A stretch of 64,000 nucleotides of DNA, taken from NCBI RefSeq assembly GCF_009755605.1, contig NZ_WPNZ01000033.1, positions 1 through 64,000 on the forward strand. Reading direction: 5' to 3'. The notes under the pieces were generated by a model. That model ran no database searches and had not been told where the DNA came from. It saw only the letters and a list, made by a program, of their open reading frames with translations. This document shows, in pieces, positions 9,841-17,582 of this stretch. Both the position numbers and the translations under genes were made by a program. This DNA is from Streptomyces typhae. Its GTDB lineage: Bacteria; Actinomycetota; Actinomycetes; Streptomycetales; Streptomycetaceae. The first letter of the stretch is position 1. Each line of letters starts with the position of its first letter.

Positions 9841-11007
9841 TCAGAACGCGTACCTGACCGTCAGCCACGGCGCGTGCCGCGTGCGGAGCTGCCGGATCCG
9901 GGCGAGGGAGCGCTGTTTGATCTCCAGGGCGTAGCGCACGTTGAGGGCGCCGTTCTGGGAGCGTTTGGTCTCCTGCGCGTCCGGCTGCCACAGCACCTCT
10001 TCGGCGCGGGGGTGCCAGCCCAGGTTGACCTCGTGGAGGGCCTGGTTGTGGGTGAGCATGATGATCTCGGCGGCGGCCTGTTCCTTCACGCGGGCGGGCA
10101 GTACGTCGTCGAGGTGGGTCAGCAGGTCGGCCCAGTCCCGCTGCCATCCCGGGCGCAGCACGACGGGCGAGAGGTTGAAGTGGACCTCGTATCCGGCGTC
10201 GAGGAAGTCGGCGGCCGCGGCGATGCGCTCGGGGACCGGGCTGGTGCGGATGTCGAGGAGCCGGGCGTCGGCGGGGGGCATCACGGAGAAGCGCACCCGG
10301 GTCCGGCCCCGCGGGTCGAGCGCCAGCAGGTCGGGGTTGACGAACTTGGTCGCGAAGGAGGCCTTGGCGGTCGGCAGGTCACGGAACGCGGCGACGAGGT
10401 CCGCCGTGTTGTCGCAGACCAGGGCGTCGACGGAGCAGTCACCGTTCTCGCCGATGTCGTACACCCACGCCTTCGGGTCGCACTGGTTGGGTGTCGTCTT
10501 GGGGCCCTGGGCCCGTACGTGGCGCTGGACGTGGGCTACGATCGCCTCGACGTTGGTGAACAGCGTGATGGGGTTGGCGTAGCCCTTGCGGCGGGGGACG
10601 TAGCAGTAGGCGCAGGCCATCGCGCACCCGTTGGAGGGGCCCGGTGCGATCCAGTCGGCCGACCTGCCGTTGGGGCGGGTGGCGAGGGTGTGCTTGACCC
10701 CGAGGACGAGCGTCTCGGTCTTGATGCGGACCCAGCGGGCGATGTTGCCGTCGTTGCCGTGCAGCGAGGGGATGCGCCAGTGCCCGTCGACCTCGGTGAC
10801 GCGCACCCCCGGCAGCCGGGCCATGATCTGCTGCCCGCGCGGGGAGTCGAGGGCCGCGCGCTCCGCGTACACCTCCCGCACGTCGAGCATCCGGCGCGCC
10901 TGCGGGCTGTCGCGGAACGCCCCGGGTGCGGCTCGCGCGACCGGGGTGTCCGCCCACGCGAAGAGCGCCTGCTGGTCGGGCTGGTCCGGCCGGGCCGACC
11001 GATTCAC
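9841..11007 (-). CDS. Spore photoproduct lyase-family radical SAM protein
   Basis: 388 residues. The radical SAM cluster motif is visible as CAMACAYC (Cx3Cx2C) in SNGCAMACAYCYVPRRKG, near residue 130, followed by conserved stretches of the SplB-like family (DIGENGDCSVDAL, FSVMPP, EVHFNLSPVV). Family members use a 5'-deoxyadenosyl radical to repair UV thymine photoproducts, and actinomycete homologues are common. I chose GTG at 11007 (VNRSARPDQ) because GGAAAGGA precedes it; an in-frame ATG at 11100 would add a basic unconserved extension and run toward the upstream gene. It lies 47 bases after the DUF3140 gene and is probably co-transcribed. Repair function is inferred from family. Confidence 0.85.
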   Translation of the reverse strand: MNRSARPDQPDQQALFAWADTPVARAAPGAFRDSPQARRMLDVREVYAERAALDSPRGQQIMARLPGVRVTEVDGHWRIPSLHGNDGNIARWVRIKTETLVLGVKHTLATRPNGRSADWIAPGPSNGCAMACAYCYVPRRKGYANPITLFTNVEAIVAHVQRHVRAQGPKTTPNQCDPKAWVYDIGENGDCSVDALVCDNTADLVAAFRDLPTAKASFATKFVNPDLLALDPRGRTRVRFSVMPPADARLLDIRTSPVPERIAAAADFLDAGYEVHFNLSPVVLRPGWQRDWADLLTHLDDVLPARVKEQAAAEIIMLTHNQALHEVNLGWHPRAEEVLWQPDAQETKRSQNGALNVRYALEIKQRSLARIRQLRTRHAPWLTVRYAF

Positions 11008-11054
11008 GTGTCGTTCCTTTCCACACCGCGGGGGCCCGCCCCGCGGCGCGCGCG

Positions 11055-11393
11055 TCACGCCTTCGGGTCGTGCCCCCAGTTCATGAGGGAGTAGCGCCAC
11101 GGGGTTTCCGTGACGTCCCCCGAGGGCCGCTGCTTGAGATGCCTGTGCACATATCCAACGACTTTCCGCATATGCGCGAGATCATCATCCGTGAGATCGG
11201 CCCTCTTCTTCTCCAGCAGCGTCACGATGCGCCGCCCGGAGGCGTGCCCGACGCTCTCGCCGCCGTCGGACTGCCCCACGCTCTTCGACTCGTCCGTGGC
11301 CAGCCACTTCCTGAGGCGGTCCGGCGTCATGTTGACGGCGTCGCCGAAGTCGTCGGCGGTCTCCTTCCGGTCCGCGGCGCTCGTCCCGCTCAC
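11055..11393 (-). CDS. DUF3140 family protein
   Basis: 112-residue small protein starting VSGTSAADRKETADDFGDAVNMTP, with core (TPDRLRKWLATDESKSVG, GRRIVTLLEKKRADLTDDDLAHMRKVVGYVHRHL) typical of DUF3140. Its GTG start overlaps the stop of the preceding DUF2945 gene by four bases (GTGA), so translation is likely coupled. The pair DUF2945/DUF3140 is a recurrent actinobacterial arrangement with no assigned function. It ends with conserved WRYSLMNWGHDP. Confidence 0.85.
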   Translation of the reverse strand: MSGTSAADRKETADDFGDAVNMTPDRLRKWLATDESKSVGQSDGGESVGHASGRRIVTLLEKKRADLTDDDLAHMRKVVGYVHRHLKQRPSGDVTETPWRYSLMNWGHDPKA

Positions 11394-11617
11394 GAGCCGC
11401 CGCCCTTCTTGCGCAGGGCCTGCGGCTTGTGGACGGCGTTGCGGCCGGTCTTGTCGCTCTCGACCTCGTACTGCGGCTCGTCCTCGGAGGCGTCGACGGT
11501 ACGCCCCGCCACGTCGGCGCGTTCTGTGATCTTCCTCTTCACCTTCCCGGGAACGGTCTGCCCATGGCTGCGCCAGGTGACCTCGTCGCCCTTGCTGAGC
11601 TTCTTGCCCTTGCCCAC
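11390..11617 (-). CDS. DUF2945 (TUDOR-like) small protein
   Basis: 75 residues (VGKGKKLSKGDEVTWRSHGQ...), lysine-rich, with the short beta-barrel pattern of DUF2945/hypervirulence-associated TUDOR domains. Two in-frame GTG codons are possible at 11626 and 11617. The GGGAGA ribosome site abuts the first but is about 9 bases from the second, so 11617 is preferred. It is the first gene of a probable three-gene unit with DUF3140 and the spore-photoproduct-lyase homologue. Function unknown; related domains are sometimes tied to stress or nucleic-acid binding. Confidence 0.8.
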   Translation of the reverse strand: MGKGKKLSKGDEVTWRSHGQTVPGKVKRKITERADVAGRTVDASEDEPQYEVESDKTGRNAVHKPQALRKKGGGS

Positions 11618-11733
11618 GATGCACACTCTCCCTGGACGGCGGTGCCGACCGGGCTGCGGCCGACGCTCCTCACTGTCCCCTCCCTCGGGTCCGGGCGCAT
11701 ATCGAGCCGCGCCCGGACCAGGGAAGACGCAGG

Positions 11734-12639
11734 TCAGAGGCGTCGTGACGGGACTGCTCGGGTGGCCGACCCCAGGACGTCGCGGTGGATGTCCAGGGCC
11801 GCGCGGGGGCGGTTCAGGGTGCAGTAGTGCAGGCCGGGGGCGCCTTCGGCGAGGAGGCGTGCGGCCATCGCGGTGGCGAAGCCGACACCGATGCGGCGGC
11901 CTTCGGCCGGGTCGTCGCGGGCAGCCTCCAGGCGGTGGGCGAGGTCCTCGGGGAACGCGGCGTTGCTCAGCTCGGCGAAGCGGCTGATCTGCCGGACGTC
12001 CGTGGCGGGCATGATCTCCGGGATGATCGGGGTCTCGCAGCCCGCCGCGGCGACCCGGTCACGCAGCCGCAGATAGTCATCGACGTGGAAGAACATCTGT
12101 GTGATGGCGTAGTCGGCACCGGCGCGGCACTTGGCGACGAAGTGCCTGACGTCGCTGTCCCAGTCCGGTGAGCGCGGATGCCGTTCGGGGAACGCCGCCA
12201 CGCCGACCGTGAAGTCCCCCCACTCCTTGATCAGGGAGACCAGCTCGGCGGCGTACTCGACGCCTTCGGGGTGGCGGGTCCAGGGGCCGCGCGGGTCGGC
12301 AGGCGGATCGCCGCGCAGGGCCAGGATGTCACGGACCCCGGCGTCGGCCAGCCGGGAGAGGACGTGGCGCAGTTCGTCCTTCGAGTGCCCGACCGCCGCC
12401 AGGTGGGTCACGGGCCGCATCGTCGTCCCGGCCGCGATCCGCGCGCTGAGGCCGATGGTGCCGTCGCGGGACGAGCCGCCCGCGCCGTACGTCACGGACA
12501 CGAACGCGGGAGACAGCGCCTCCACCTCGCGCAGCGCCCGCCACAGGGTGCGGCGGCCCTTGTCGTCGGCGGGCGGGAAGAACTCGAAGGAGAAGCTGGG
12601 GCCGGGTCCCCACGGGAAGACCGGCTTGCCGTTGGTCAT
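11734..12639 (-). CDS. metF: Methylenetetrahydrofolate reductase (MetF-like)
   Basis: 301 residues, close to the usual MetF length. FEFFPP near residue 18 carries the catalytic Glu of flavin-dependent 5,10-methylene-THF reductases. Other family stretches are VSVTYGAGGSSRDGT, DILALRGDPP and ITQMFFHVDDYLRL. It would reduce methylene-THF to methyl-THF for methionine and SAM regeneration. ATG at 12639 has AGGTAACGC before it. It starts 40 bases after the lyase gene and reads the same way, so it looks like the third gene of that operon. The position suggests either a supply role for methylation or a redox or C1 reaction tied to the operon's nitrogen chemistry; the latter is speculation. Confidence 0.88.
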   Translation of the reverse strand: MTNGKPVFPWGPGPSFSFEFFPPADDKGRRTLWRALREVEALSPAFVSVTYGAGGSSRDGTIGLSARIAAGTTMRPVTHLAAVGHSKDELRHVLSRLADAGVRDILALRGDPPADPRGPWTRHPEGVEYAAELVSLIKEWGDFTVGVAAFPERHPRSPDWDSDVRHFVAKCRAGADYAITQMFFHVDDYLRLRDRVAAAGCETPIIPEIMPATDVRQISRFAELSNAAFPEDLAHRLEAARDDPAEGRRIGVGFATAMAARLLAEGAPGLHYCTLNRPRAALDIHRDVLGSATRAVPSRRL

Positions 12640-12679
12640 GCGTTACCTCCGGAGGTACGGCAGGGGGAACGAGGGGGCG

Positions 12680-14164
12680 TCAGGGCGTCAGGGCGCGGTC
12701 CACCAGGGGGCCCGCGGCGCCGGGATACGCGGTCGGGTCGCACAGCTCGGCCAGTTCCCCGGCGCCGAAGTGGGCTTTGAGGTCCGGGAGTTCGGCGAGG
12801 GTCTCGGGGAGCGGGCGGCCTGTCCGGGCGGCGGTCGAGGTGGCCTCGGTGAGCAGGTGCTTCGCGGCGGCCTTGCCCACGTGGGGCGCGAGCCGGGCCG
12901 CGATCCGCTCGGAGACCAGGCGGCTGCCGGTGAGGTCCAGGTTGGCGCGCATCCGGTCCGGGTCCACCCGGAGCCCCTCGGCCAGCTCCGCCGCGGTGTG
13001 CGCGGCGCCGCCGGTGAGGCGCAGGCACTCGCGCAGGAGCAGCCACTCGGCGTGCCAGACGCCTGCCGACCGCTCGTCCTCGGTGACCAGACACTGCGTC
13101 AGGGCTCCTGCCATGGCAGGTACTTGGAGCGCGGCGGCGCGGATCATCGTGGAGAGGACCGGGTTCTGCTTGTGCGGCATGGCCGACGATCCGCCCCGTC
13201 CGGCGACCGGCGCCTCCGCGGCCTCGGCGACCTCGGTGCGTGCCAGCGACTGCACGTCCACGGCGAAGCGGCCGAGGGCGCCGCAGGTGAAGGCCAGCAC
13301 GGAGGCGAGGTCGGCCACGGGTGCGCGCAGCGAGTGCCAGGGCAGGACCGGCACGGCGAGCCCGGTCTCGGCGGCGAACGCGGCGGCGAGCCGGTCGTGG
13401 TAGTCGTCGCCGGGGACGGCGGCACCGTCGACGCGGGCGTACTCCAGGTACCCGGCGAGCGTGCCCGCCGCGCCGCCCAGGGACACCGGCAGGCCGCCGT
13501 CGAGCAGCCGGTCGACGCGCAGGGTCGCGTCCCGCAGCAGTTCGCGCCAGCCCGCCGCCTTCAGGCCGAAGGTGGTGGGCACGGCCTGAAGGCCGAGGGT
13601 GCGGCCCGCCATCGGGGTGTCACGGTGGGCGCGGGCGAGGGCGCCGAGTGCGGCCACGCAGCGCTCCAGGTCGGCGCGGACGATGCGCAGCGTACGGGCG
13701 GCCACCAGCATGGCGCCGGTGTCGAACACGTCCTGGCTGGTGGAGCCCCGGTGCACATGGTCCGCGGCGGCGGGGTCGAGGTCCGCGACCACTTCGGTGA
13801 ACGCCCGCACCAGGCCGACCACCGGGTTGGCGGTCTCCCGCGAGGCCAGGGCCAGGGCCCGCACGTCGAGGGCGGCGCGCGCCGCGGCCCGCCCGATGGC
13901 GTCCGCGGCCGCCGCGGGCACGGCCCCGAGCCGGGCCTGGGCCCGCGCGAGGGCGGCCTCCGCGTCGAGCATGGCCCGCACCCACGCCACGTCGCCTGTG
14001 GCCGCCTCCGCGGGGGTGCCCGCGCGGACCGGGGAGAGCAGTCCGGTGTCGCCTGTGGCGCCGGGCGGGAGTCCCGTGTCGCTCGTGGCGTCGGGCGGGA
14101 GTCCCGTGTCGCCCATGACGCCGGGCAGGAGTCCGGTGTTCCGCGTACCGTCCGCCCCCGTCAC
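12680..14164 (-). CDS. Adenylosuccinate lyase/PcaB-superfamily lyase, candidate nitrosuccinate lyase (CreD-like)
   Basis: 494 residues of the fumarase/aspartase superfamily. HRGSTSQDVFDTG and the signature loop GGSSAMPHKQNPV, holding the catalytic Ser, are intact. Close annotations would be 3-carboxy-muconate cycloisomerase (PcaB) or adenylosuccinate lyase, but no other protocatechuate or purine genes are here. It overlaps the upstream FAD/NAD(P) protein by 4 bases (GTGA). That partnership is how nitrosuccinate lyases (CreD in cremeomycin, FzmL in fosfazinomycin) sit beside their aspartate N-monooxygenases, so I infer release of nitrite and fumarate from nitrosuccinate. The N-terminus carries about 40 unconserved residues built from a 10-residue repeat (TGLPPGATGD-like); the true start could be inside it. 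Confidence 0.72.
   Translation of the reverse strand: MTGADGTRNTGLLPGVMGDTGLPPDATSDTGLPPGATGDTGLLSPVRAGTPAEAATGDVAWVRAMLDAEAALARAQARLGAVPAAAADAIGRAAARAALDVRALALASRETANPVVGLVRAFTEVVADLDPAAADHVHRGSTSQDVFDTGAMLVAARTLRIVRADLERCVAALGALARAHRDTPMAGRTLGLQAVPTTFGLKAAGWRELLRDATLRVDRLLDGGLPVSLGGAAGTLAGYLEYARVDGAAVPGDDYHDRLAAAFAAETGLAVPVLPWHSLRAPVADLASVLAFTCGALGRFAVDVQSLARTEVAEAAEAPVAGRGGSSAMPHKQNPVLSTMIRAAALQVPAMAGALTQCLVTEDERSAGVWHAEWLLLRECLRLTGGAAHTAAELAEGLRVDPDRMRANLDLTGSRLVSERIAARLAPHVGKAAAKHLLTEATSTAARTGRPLPETLAELPDLKAHFGAGELAELCDPTAYPGAAGPLVDRALTP
14041..14140. repeat. 30-bp tandem repeat in lyase N-terminus
   Basis: Three 30-bp units (14041-14070, 14071-14100, 14101-14130) plus a partial fourth, encoding about 10 residues each (TGLPPGATGD type) on the minus strand. 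It lies before the conserved enzyme core, so variation should not affect catalysis. Confidence 0.9.
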
Positions 14165-16263
14165 ACGATCACCCCGAGCAGGTCGGTGTCGGCCGCGGCC
14201 GGGCGCACCTCGCCGGGGACCCGGGTCGCCGGTGGCAGGCCCAGGGCGGCGCGGGCGACGGCGTCGGAGTCGCCGAGGGTCACCGAGTCCACGCCGGGGC
14301 GGATGCCGGCCGCCGTCACCCAGTGCACGGACTCGGTGGGGACGCCGAAGGCGAAGCGCCGCGGGTGGCTGCGGCCGCGCGAGTCGAGGAGGTGGTACGG
14401 GCGCTCGCTGACGGCGAGGCCGCCCGTCTCGTAGCTGGTGCCGCAGTCGCCGGGGACGCGGTAGGGGGCCGCCTGCTCGGTGGCGAGGAGGTGGCGCAGC
14501 AGGGGGTCCTCGGTGCGGCGCAGGTCGGGGTCGGGCAGCCGGGCCTCGATCAGCGCCCTGGCGCGGACCGGGGGCCCCGGCACCGTGCTGGACTCGGCGA
14601 CGAAGGAGGGGTCGGCGGCGTCGAAGCGTATCTCCGTGCCGGGCCCGGTGAGTTCGAGCACGCCCGCGTCGATGAGCGCGATCATCTCCTCGATGCGCGA
14701 GGCGGGCGGGCCGATGGACAGGAAGGCGTTGAGCGGGGTGTACCAGCCCTCCAGGTCGTCGCGGTGCGAGTTGCCCTCCAGGCCGCCGTGGTCGACGGCG
14801 ACACGGATCTCGTTGCGCAGGTCGCGCAGCACGTCGAGGGCGGCCTTGAGGGGGCCGTCGACGTTGCCCGCGCGGGCGGCCGCCACATCGCGCACCAGGT
14901 GGGCGCGCAGCCACGTACGGAACTCGGCGCGGTCGGCGAACCGGGCACGGGCCAGCGGCGTCGCCACCCGCTCCCAGTCCCAGCGGTCCTCGGGCGCGAT
15001 GCCGTACGCGTCGAGCAGCGCGTCCGTCGCCGCTCCGGCGGACGGGGCTTCCTCGCCGGGCAGGGCCGCCGCATTGGACAGGCCCGCGTCGCCGCTCCGG
15101 CCGAGCGCCAGGTACCGGTCCGTGAACGGCCCGGCATCGGCGGCGCGGCCGAGGGACGTCAGGAGGGTGGCGTAGTAGACGCTCTCGGTCTCCCGGCGGA
15201 TCAGGGGCCACAGGTCGGTGGTGAACCGCAGCCGCTCACCGCTCGCCGACCGCGCCCGCAGCCCCGCGATGTACTCGGCGGTCAGCAGCCGCGGCAGATG
15301 GCGGCCGTGGGCGCCCTTCTGGTTCTCGCCGCGGGCGTGGTAGGGGACCCCGCGCCGTGAACTGGCGAAGATCCGGGGCTCGCGGCCCGACGGGCGGTAG
15401 CGCAGCCCGCCGTCGTCGGCGCGCACGAACACGCCGCCCCGGCCGTGCGTGAACAGGGCCATGTAGTCGAAGAAGTTGAGCCCCAGGCCGCGGACGAGCA
15501 CCGGCTCGCCGGGACCGATCGCGTCCAGGTCGACGTCGGCCGGGTTGGCGGGGGTGAGGTAGGTCAGGTAGTGGATGCGGGCGAGGGCCGCCGTCCGCTC
15601 CTGGCGCGGCGTCAGCCTGGTGGGCACGTGCCCCTGGGTCAGCACGATCGCGTCGAGGTCGTGCAGCCGGGTGCCGTCGGCGAGGCGTACGCCCTGGGGG
15701 CCGCCGGCGATCCCGTGGGTGTCGGCCATGGCGACGGCCCGCGAGGGGTGGACACGCACCCGGACGTGCGCCGGGGCGCTGTCCACCACGCGCCGGAAGC
15801 AGTCGTGGAGGTAGTGCCCGTAGAAGGCCCGCGTCGGATAGGAGTCAGGGCCGAGCGAACGCGCCTCGGCGAGCGCCCATTCCTCGACGCCGCCGCTGTC
15901 GGCACCGCCGCTTTCGGCACCGCCGCTGCCGGCACCGCCGCTGTCGGCACCGAGCAGGGCGAGCTCCCGGGCCCACTCGTACAGGCTCGGCCCCGGCTCG
16001 ATCGGCCCCTCGATCCGGGCGCTCCGGTCGGTGAACACGGTGACCTGCGAGGCGACCGTGTTCATCAGCAGGTGTCGGGACTGGTCGGTGCGCCACACGC
16101 CGCCCGCGCCGGGCGCCGCCGGGTCGACGATGTGCACGACGACCGAGGCGCGGGTCGGAGCGTGCCGTTCGTTCGCGCACAGCCGTTCCAGGACGGACAG
16201 TCCCCTCGGACCGCCGCCGACAATGCAGATCTCCACGGATCTGCTGCTCCATCCGCTGCTCAT
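14161..16263 (-). CDS. FAD/NAD(P)-binding monooxygenase, candidate L-aspartate N-monooxygenase (CreE-like)
   Basis: 700 residues. An FAD-binding GxGxxG is visible at residues 13-18 (CIVGGGPRGLSVLERL), followed by the long FAD/NAD(P)-binding (PF13454-type) architecture: WRTDQSRHLLMNTVASQVTVFTD, VLTQGHVPT, LVRGLGLNFFDYMALFTHGRGG. CreE/FzmM-type enzymes that oxidise aspartate to nitrosuccinate are of this large flavoprotein type. Immediate overlap with a CreD-type lyase supports that role; substrate is inference. ATG at 16263 has GGAGTATCC before it. A Ser/Gly/Ala-rich insert (GGADSGGAGSGGAESGG) from a 15-bp repeat sits near residue 110. First gene of the operon creE-like/creD-like/metF-like, divergent from the quinone oxidoreductase gene. 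Confidence 0.72.
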   Translation of the reverse strand: MSSGWSSRSVEICIVGGGPRGLSVLERLCANERHAPTRASVVVHIVDPAAPGAGGVWRTDQSRHLLMNTVASQVTVFTDRSARIEGPIEPGPSLYEWARELALLGADSGGAGSGGAESGGADSGGVEEWALAEARSLGPDSYPTRAFYGHYLHDCFRRVVDSAPAHVRVRVHPSRAVAMADTHGIAGGPQGVRLADGTRLHDLDAIVLTQGHVPTRLTPRQERTAALARIHYLTYLTPANPADVDLDAIGPGEPVLVRGLGLNFFDYMALFTHGRGGVFVRADDGGLRYRPSGREPRIFASSRRGVPYHARGENQKGAHGRHLPRLLTAEYIAGLRARSASGERLRFTTDLWPLIRRETESVYYATLLTSLGRAADAGPFTDRYLALGRSGDAGLSNAAALPGEEAPSAGAATDALLDAYGIAPEDRWDWERVATPLARARFADRAEFRTWLRAHLVRDVAAARAGNVDGPLKAALDVLRDLRNEIRVAVDHGGLEGNSHRDDLEGWYTPLNAFLSIGPPASRIEEMIALIDAGVLELTGPGTEIRFDAADPSFVAESSTVPGPPVRARALIEARLPDPDLRRTEDPLLRHLLATEQAAPYRVPGDCGTSYETGGLAVSERPYHLLDSRGRSHPRRFAFGVPTESVHWVTAAGIRPGVDSVTLGDSDAVARAALGLPPATRVPGEVRPAAADTDLLGVIV
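15892..15951. repeat. 15-bp tandem repeat inside CreE-like gene
   Basis: Four 15-bp units of GCCGCTGTCGGCACC type, giving a pentapeptide repeat (GADSG/GAESG) in an exposed insert of the flavoprotein. In frame and therefore length-variable without frameshift. Confidence 0.9.
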
Positions 16264-16478
16264 GGATACTCCAATGCGGTCCGGAATTTCCCCGGATCAT
16301 CGCAAGTGACGGCGGAGACCGGTCAACGGAGAACGAGCGGGTCCGTCAAGTCGGCGGCGTACGCGCGACGGTGGGCCGCCTACGCCTGCCCTTTCCCTTT
16401 TCCCTTTTCGGAACCGGACCTGACGCATTCCGGCGGGCTTCGCACAGCCCCGGCGCAATTCCCTGCATGCTGCCCCTC
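16264..16478. promoter_or_regulatory. Divergent promoter region, CreE-like operon / quinone oxidoreductase
   Basis: 215 bases between two divergent starts. It contains GAAAAGGGAAAAGGGAAAGG-type purine runs on the minus strand around 16388-16410, unlike the GC-rich surroundings. No clear -35/-10 pair was identified. Confidence 0.45.
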
Positions 16479-17540
16479 ATGCGTGCCGCCTTCATCGAGC
16501 GACTCGGCGCACCGGACGAAATCCGCTGCGCCGAATTCCCCGACCCCCGGCCCGGCCCGACCGACGTCCTGGTCGAGGTCGCCGCCACCACCGTCAACCC
16601 CGTCGACACCTTCGTGCGGTCCGGTGTGTTCCGTACGCCGCTGCCGCTGCCCCTCGTGGTCGGCCGCGACCTGGTCGGCACCGTCCGCGAGGCCGGTACC
16701 GGCGCGCCGGGCTTCGCACCCGGCGACCGGGTGTGGTGCAACAGCCTCGGGCACGGCGGGCGGCAGGGCGCCGCCGCCGAGCTGGCCGCCGTCCCCGCCG
16801 ACCGGCTGTACCACCTGCCGCCGGGCGTGGACACCGCGACCGCGGTGGCCGTGCTGCACCCGGCGGGCACCGCGTATCTGGCCCTGCGCACGCACGCCCG
16901 GGTGCGGCCGGGCGAGACCGTCCTCGTGGCCGGGGCCGCGGGCAACGTGGGCAGCGCCCTGGTCACCCTGGCCGTCGACGCGGGCGCCCGCGTGGTGGGC
17001 ACGGCGTCGGCGGGTGACGCCGCGTATGTGCGCTCCCTCGGAGCCGCCGAGGTCTTCGACTACCGGGACCCCGACCTCCCGGGGCGGCTGCGCGGCGCCT
17101 GCCCGTCCGGGGCGGACGTGTACGTGGACTCGTACGGGACCAACGATCTCACCGGTGCCGTGGACCTGCTCGCCCCGCGCGGCAGGATCGTCCTGCTCGC
17201 CGGGGTCGCGGCACGCCCCGTGTTCCCCGTCGGGCCGTTCTACATGAAGGACGCGTCCGTGCTCGGCTTCGTCATCTCGCACGCCACGACCGCCGAACTC
17301 GCCGCCGCGGCGGACACGGTCAACCGGCTGCTCGCCGCGGGCCGGCTGCGGCCCCGCCGCACCGAGCACGTCCCGCTCGACGCCCTGGCCGAGGCGCACC
17401 GCCGGATGGAGCGGGGCGAACTGCGCGGCAGGCGGCTCGTCGTGCGCCCCGGCACCCGGCGGCCCGGCCCGCCGGACGGCGACGCCCCCACGGCCGCGGC
17501 GGCCACAGGGGCTCACCGGGCCGCGGCGGCCACCGAGTAG
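16479..17540 (+). CDS. Zinc-type alcohol dehydrogenase-like NADPH:quinone oxidoreductase
   Basis: 353 residues of the medium-chain dehydrogenase/reductase superfamily, quinone-reductase branch. The N-terminus MRAAFIERLGAPDEIRC, the substrate-domain stretch ATTVNPVDTFVRSG and the nucleotide site VLVAGAAGNVGSALV are clear. Structural zinc cysteines are absent, as in quinone reductases. It would reduce a quinone or enone using NADPH. The start is either ATG 16467 or 16479; I prefer 16479 because the conserved sequence begins there, though neither has a strong ribosome site. The C-terminus has an Ala/Pro-rich tail of ~30 residues. It precedes an FAD monooxygenase by 42 bases, suggesting paired aromatic hydroxylation and quinone reduction. 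Confidence 0.85.
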   Translation: MRAAFIERLGAPDEIRCAEFPDPRPGPTDVLVEVAATTVNPVDTFVRSGVFRTPLPLPLVVGRDLVGTVREAGTGAPGFAPGDRVWCNSLGHGGRQGAAAELAAVPADRLYHLPPGVDTATAVAVLHPAGTAYLALRTHARVRPGETVLVAGAAGNVGSALVTLAVDAGARVVGTASAGDAAYVRSLGAAEVFDYRDPDLPGRLRGACPSGADVYVDSYGTNDLTGAVDLLAPRGRIVLLAGVAARPVFPVGPFYMKDASVLGFVISHATTAELAAAADTVNRLLAAGRLRPRRTEHVPLDALAEAHRRMERGELRGRRLVVRPGTRRPGPPDGDAPTAAAATGAHRAAAATE

Positions 17541-17582
17541 ACCCCCACGACCACTGGCGGGACCGCCCGCAGGAGGAGTGCG

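Noticed and set aside
9841..11100. Earlier ATG (11100) for the spore photoproduct lyase homologue
   Set aside because: It would run into the DUF3140 gene spacing, lacks a ribosome site, and adds unconserved basic sequence; GTG 11007 is better.
12680..14164. Protocatechuate pathway PcaB or purine PurB
   Set aside because: No other pca or pur genes nearby and a tight overlap with a CreE-like flavoprotein; kept as an alternative, not the main call.
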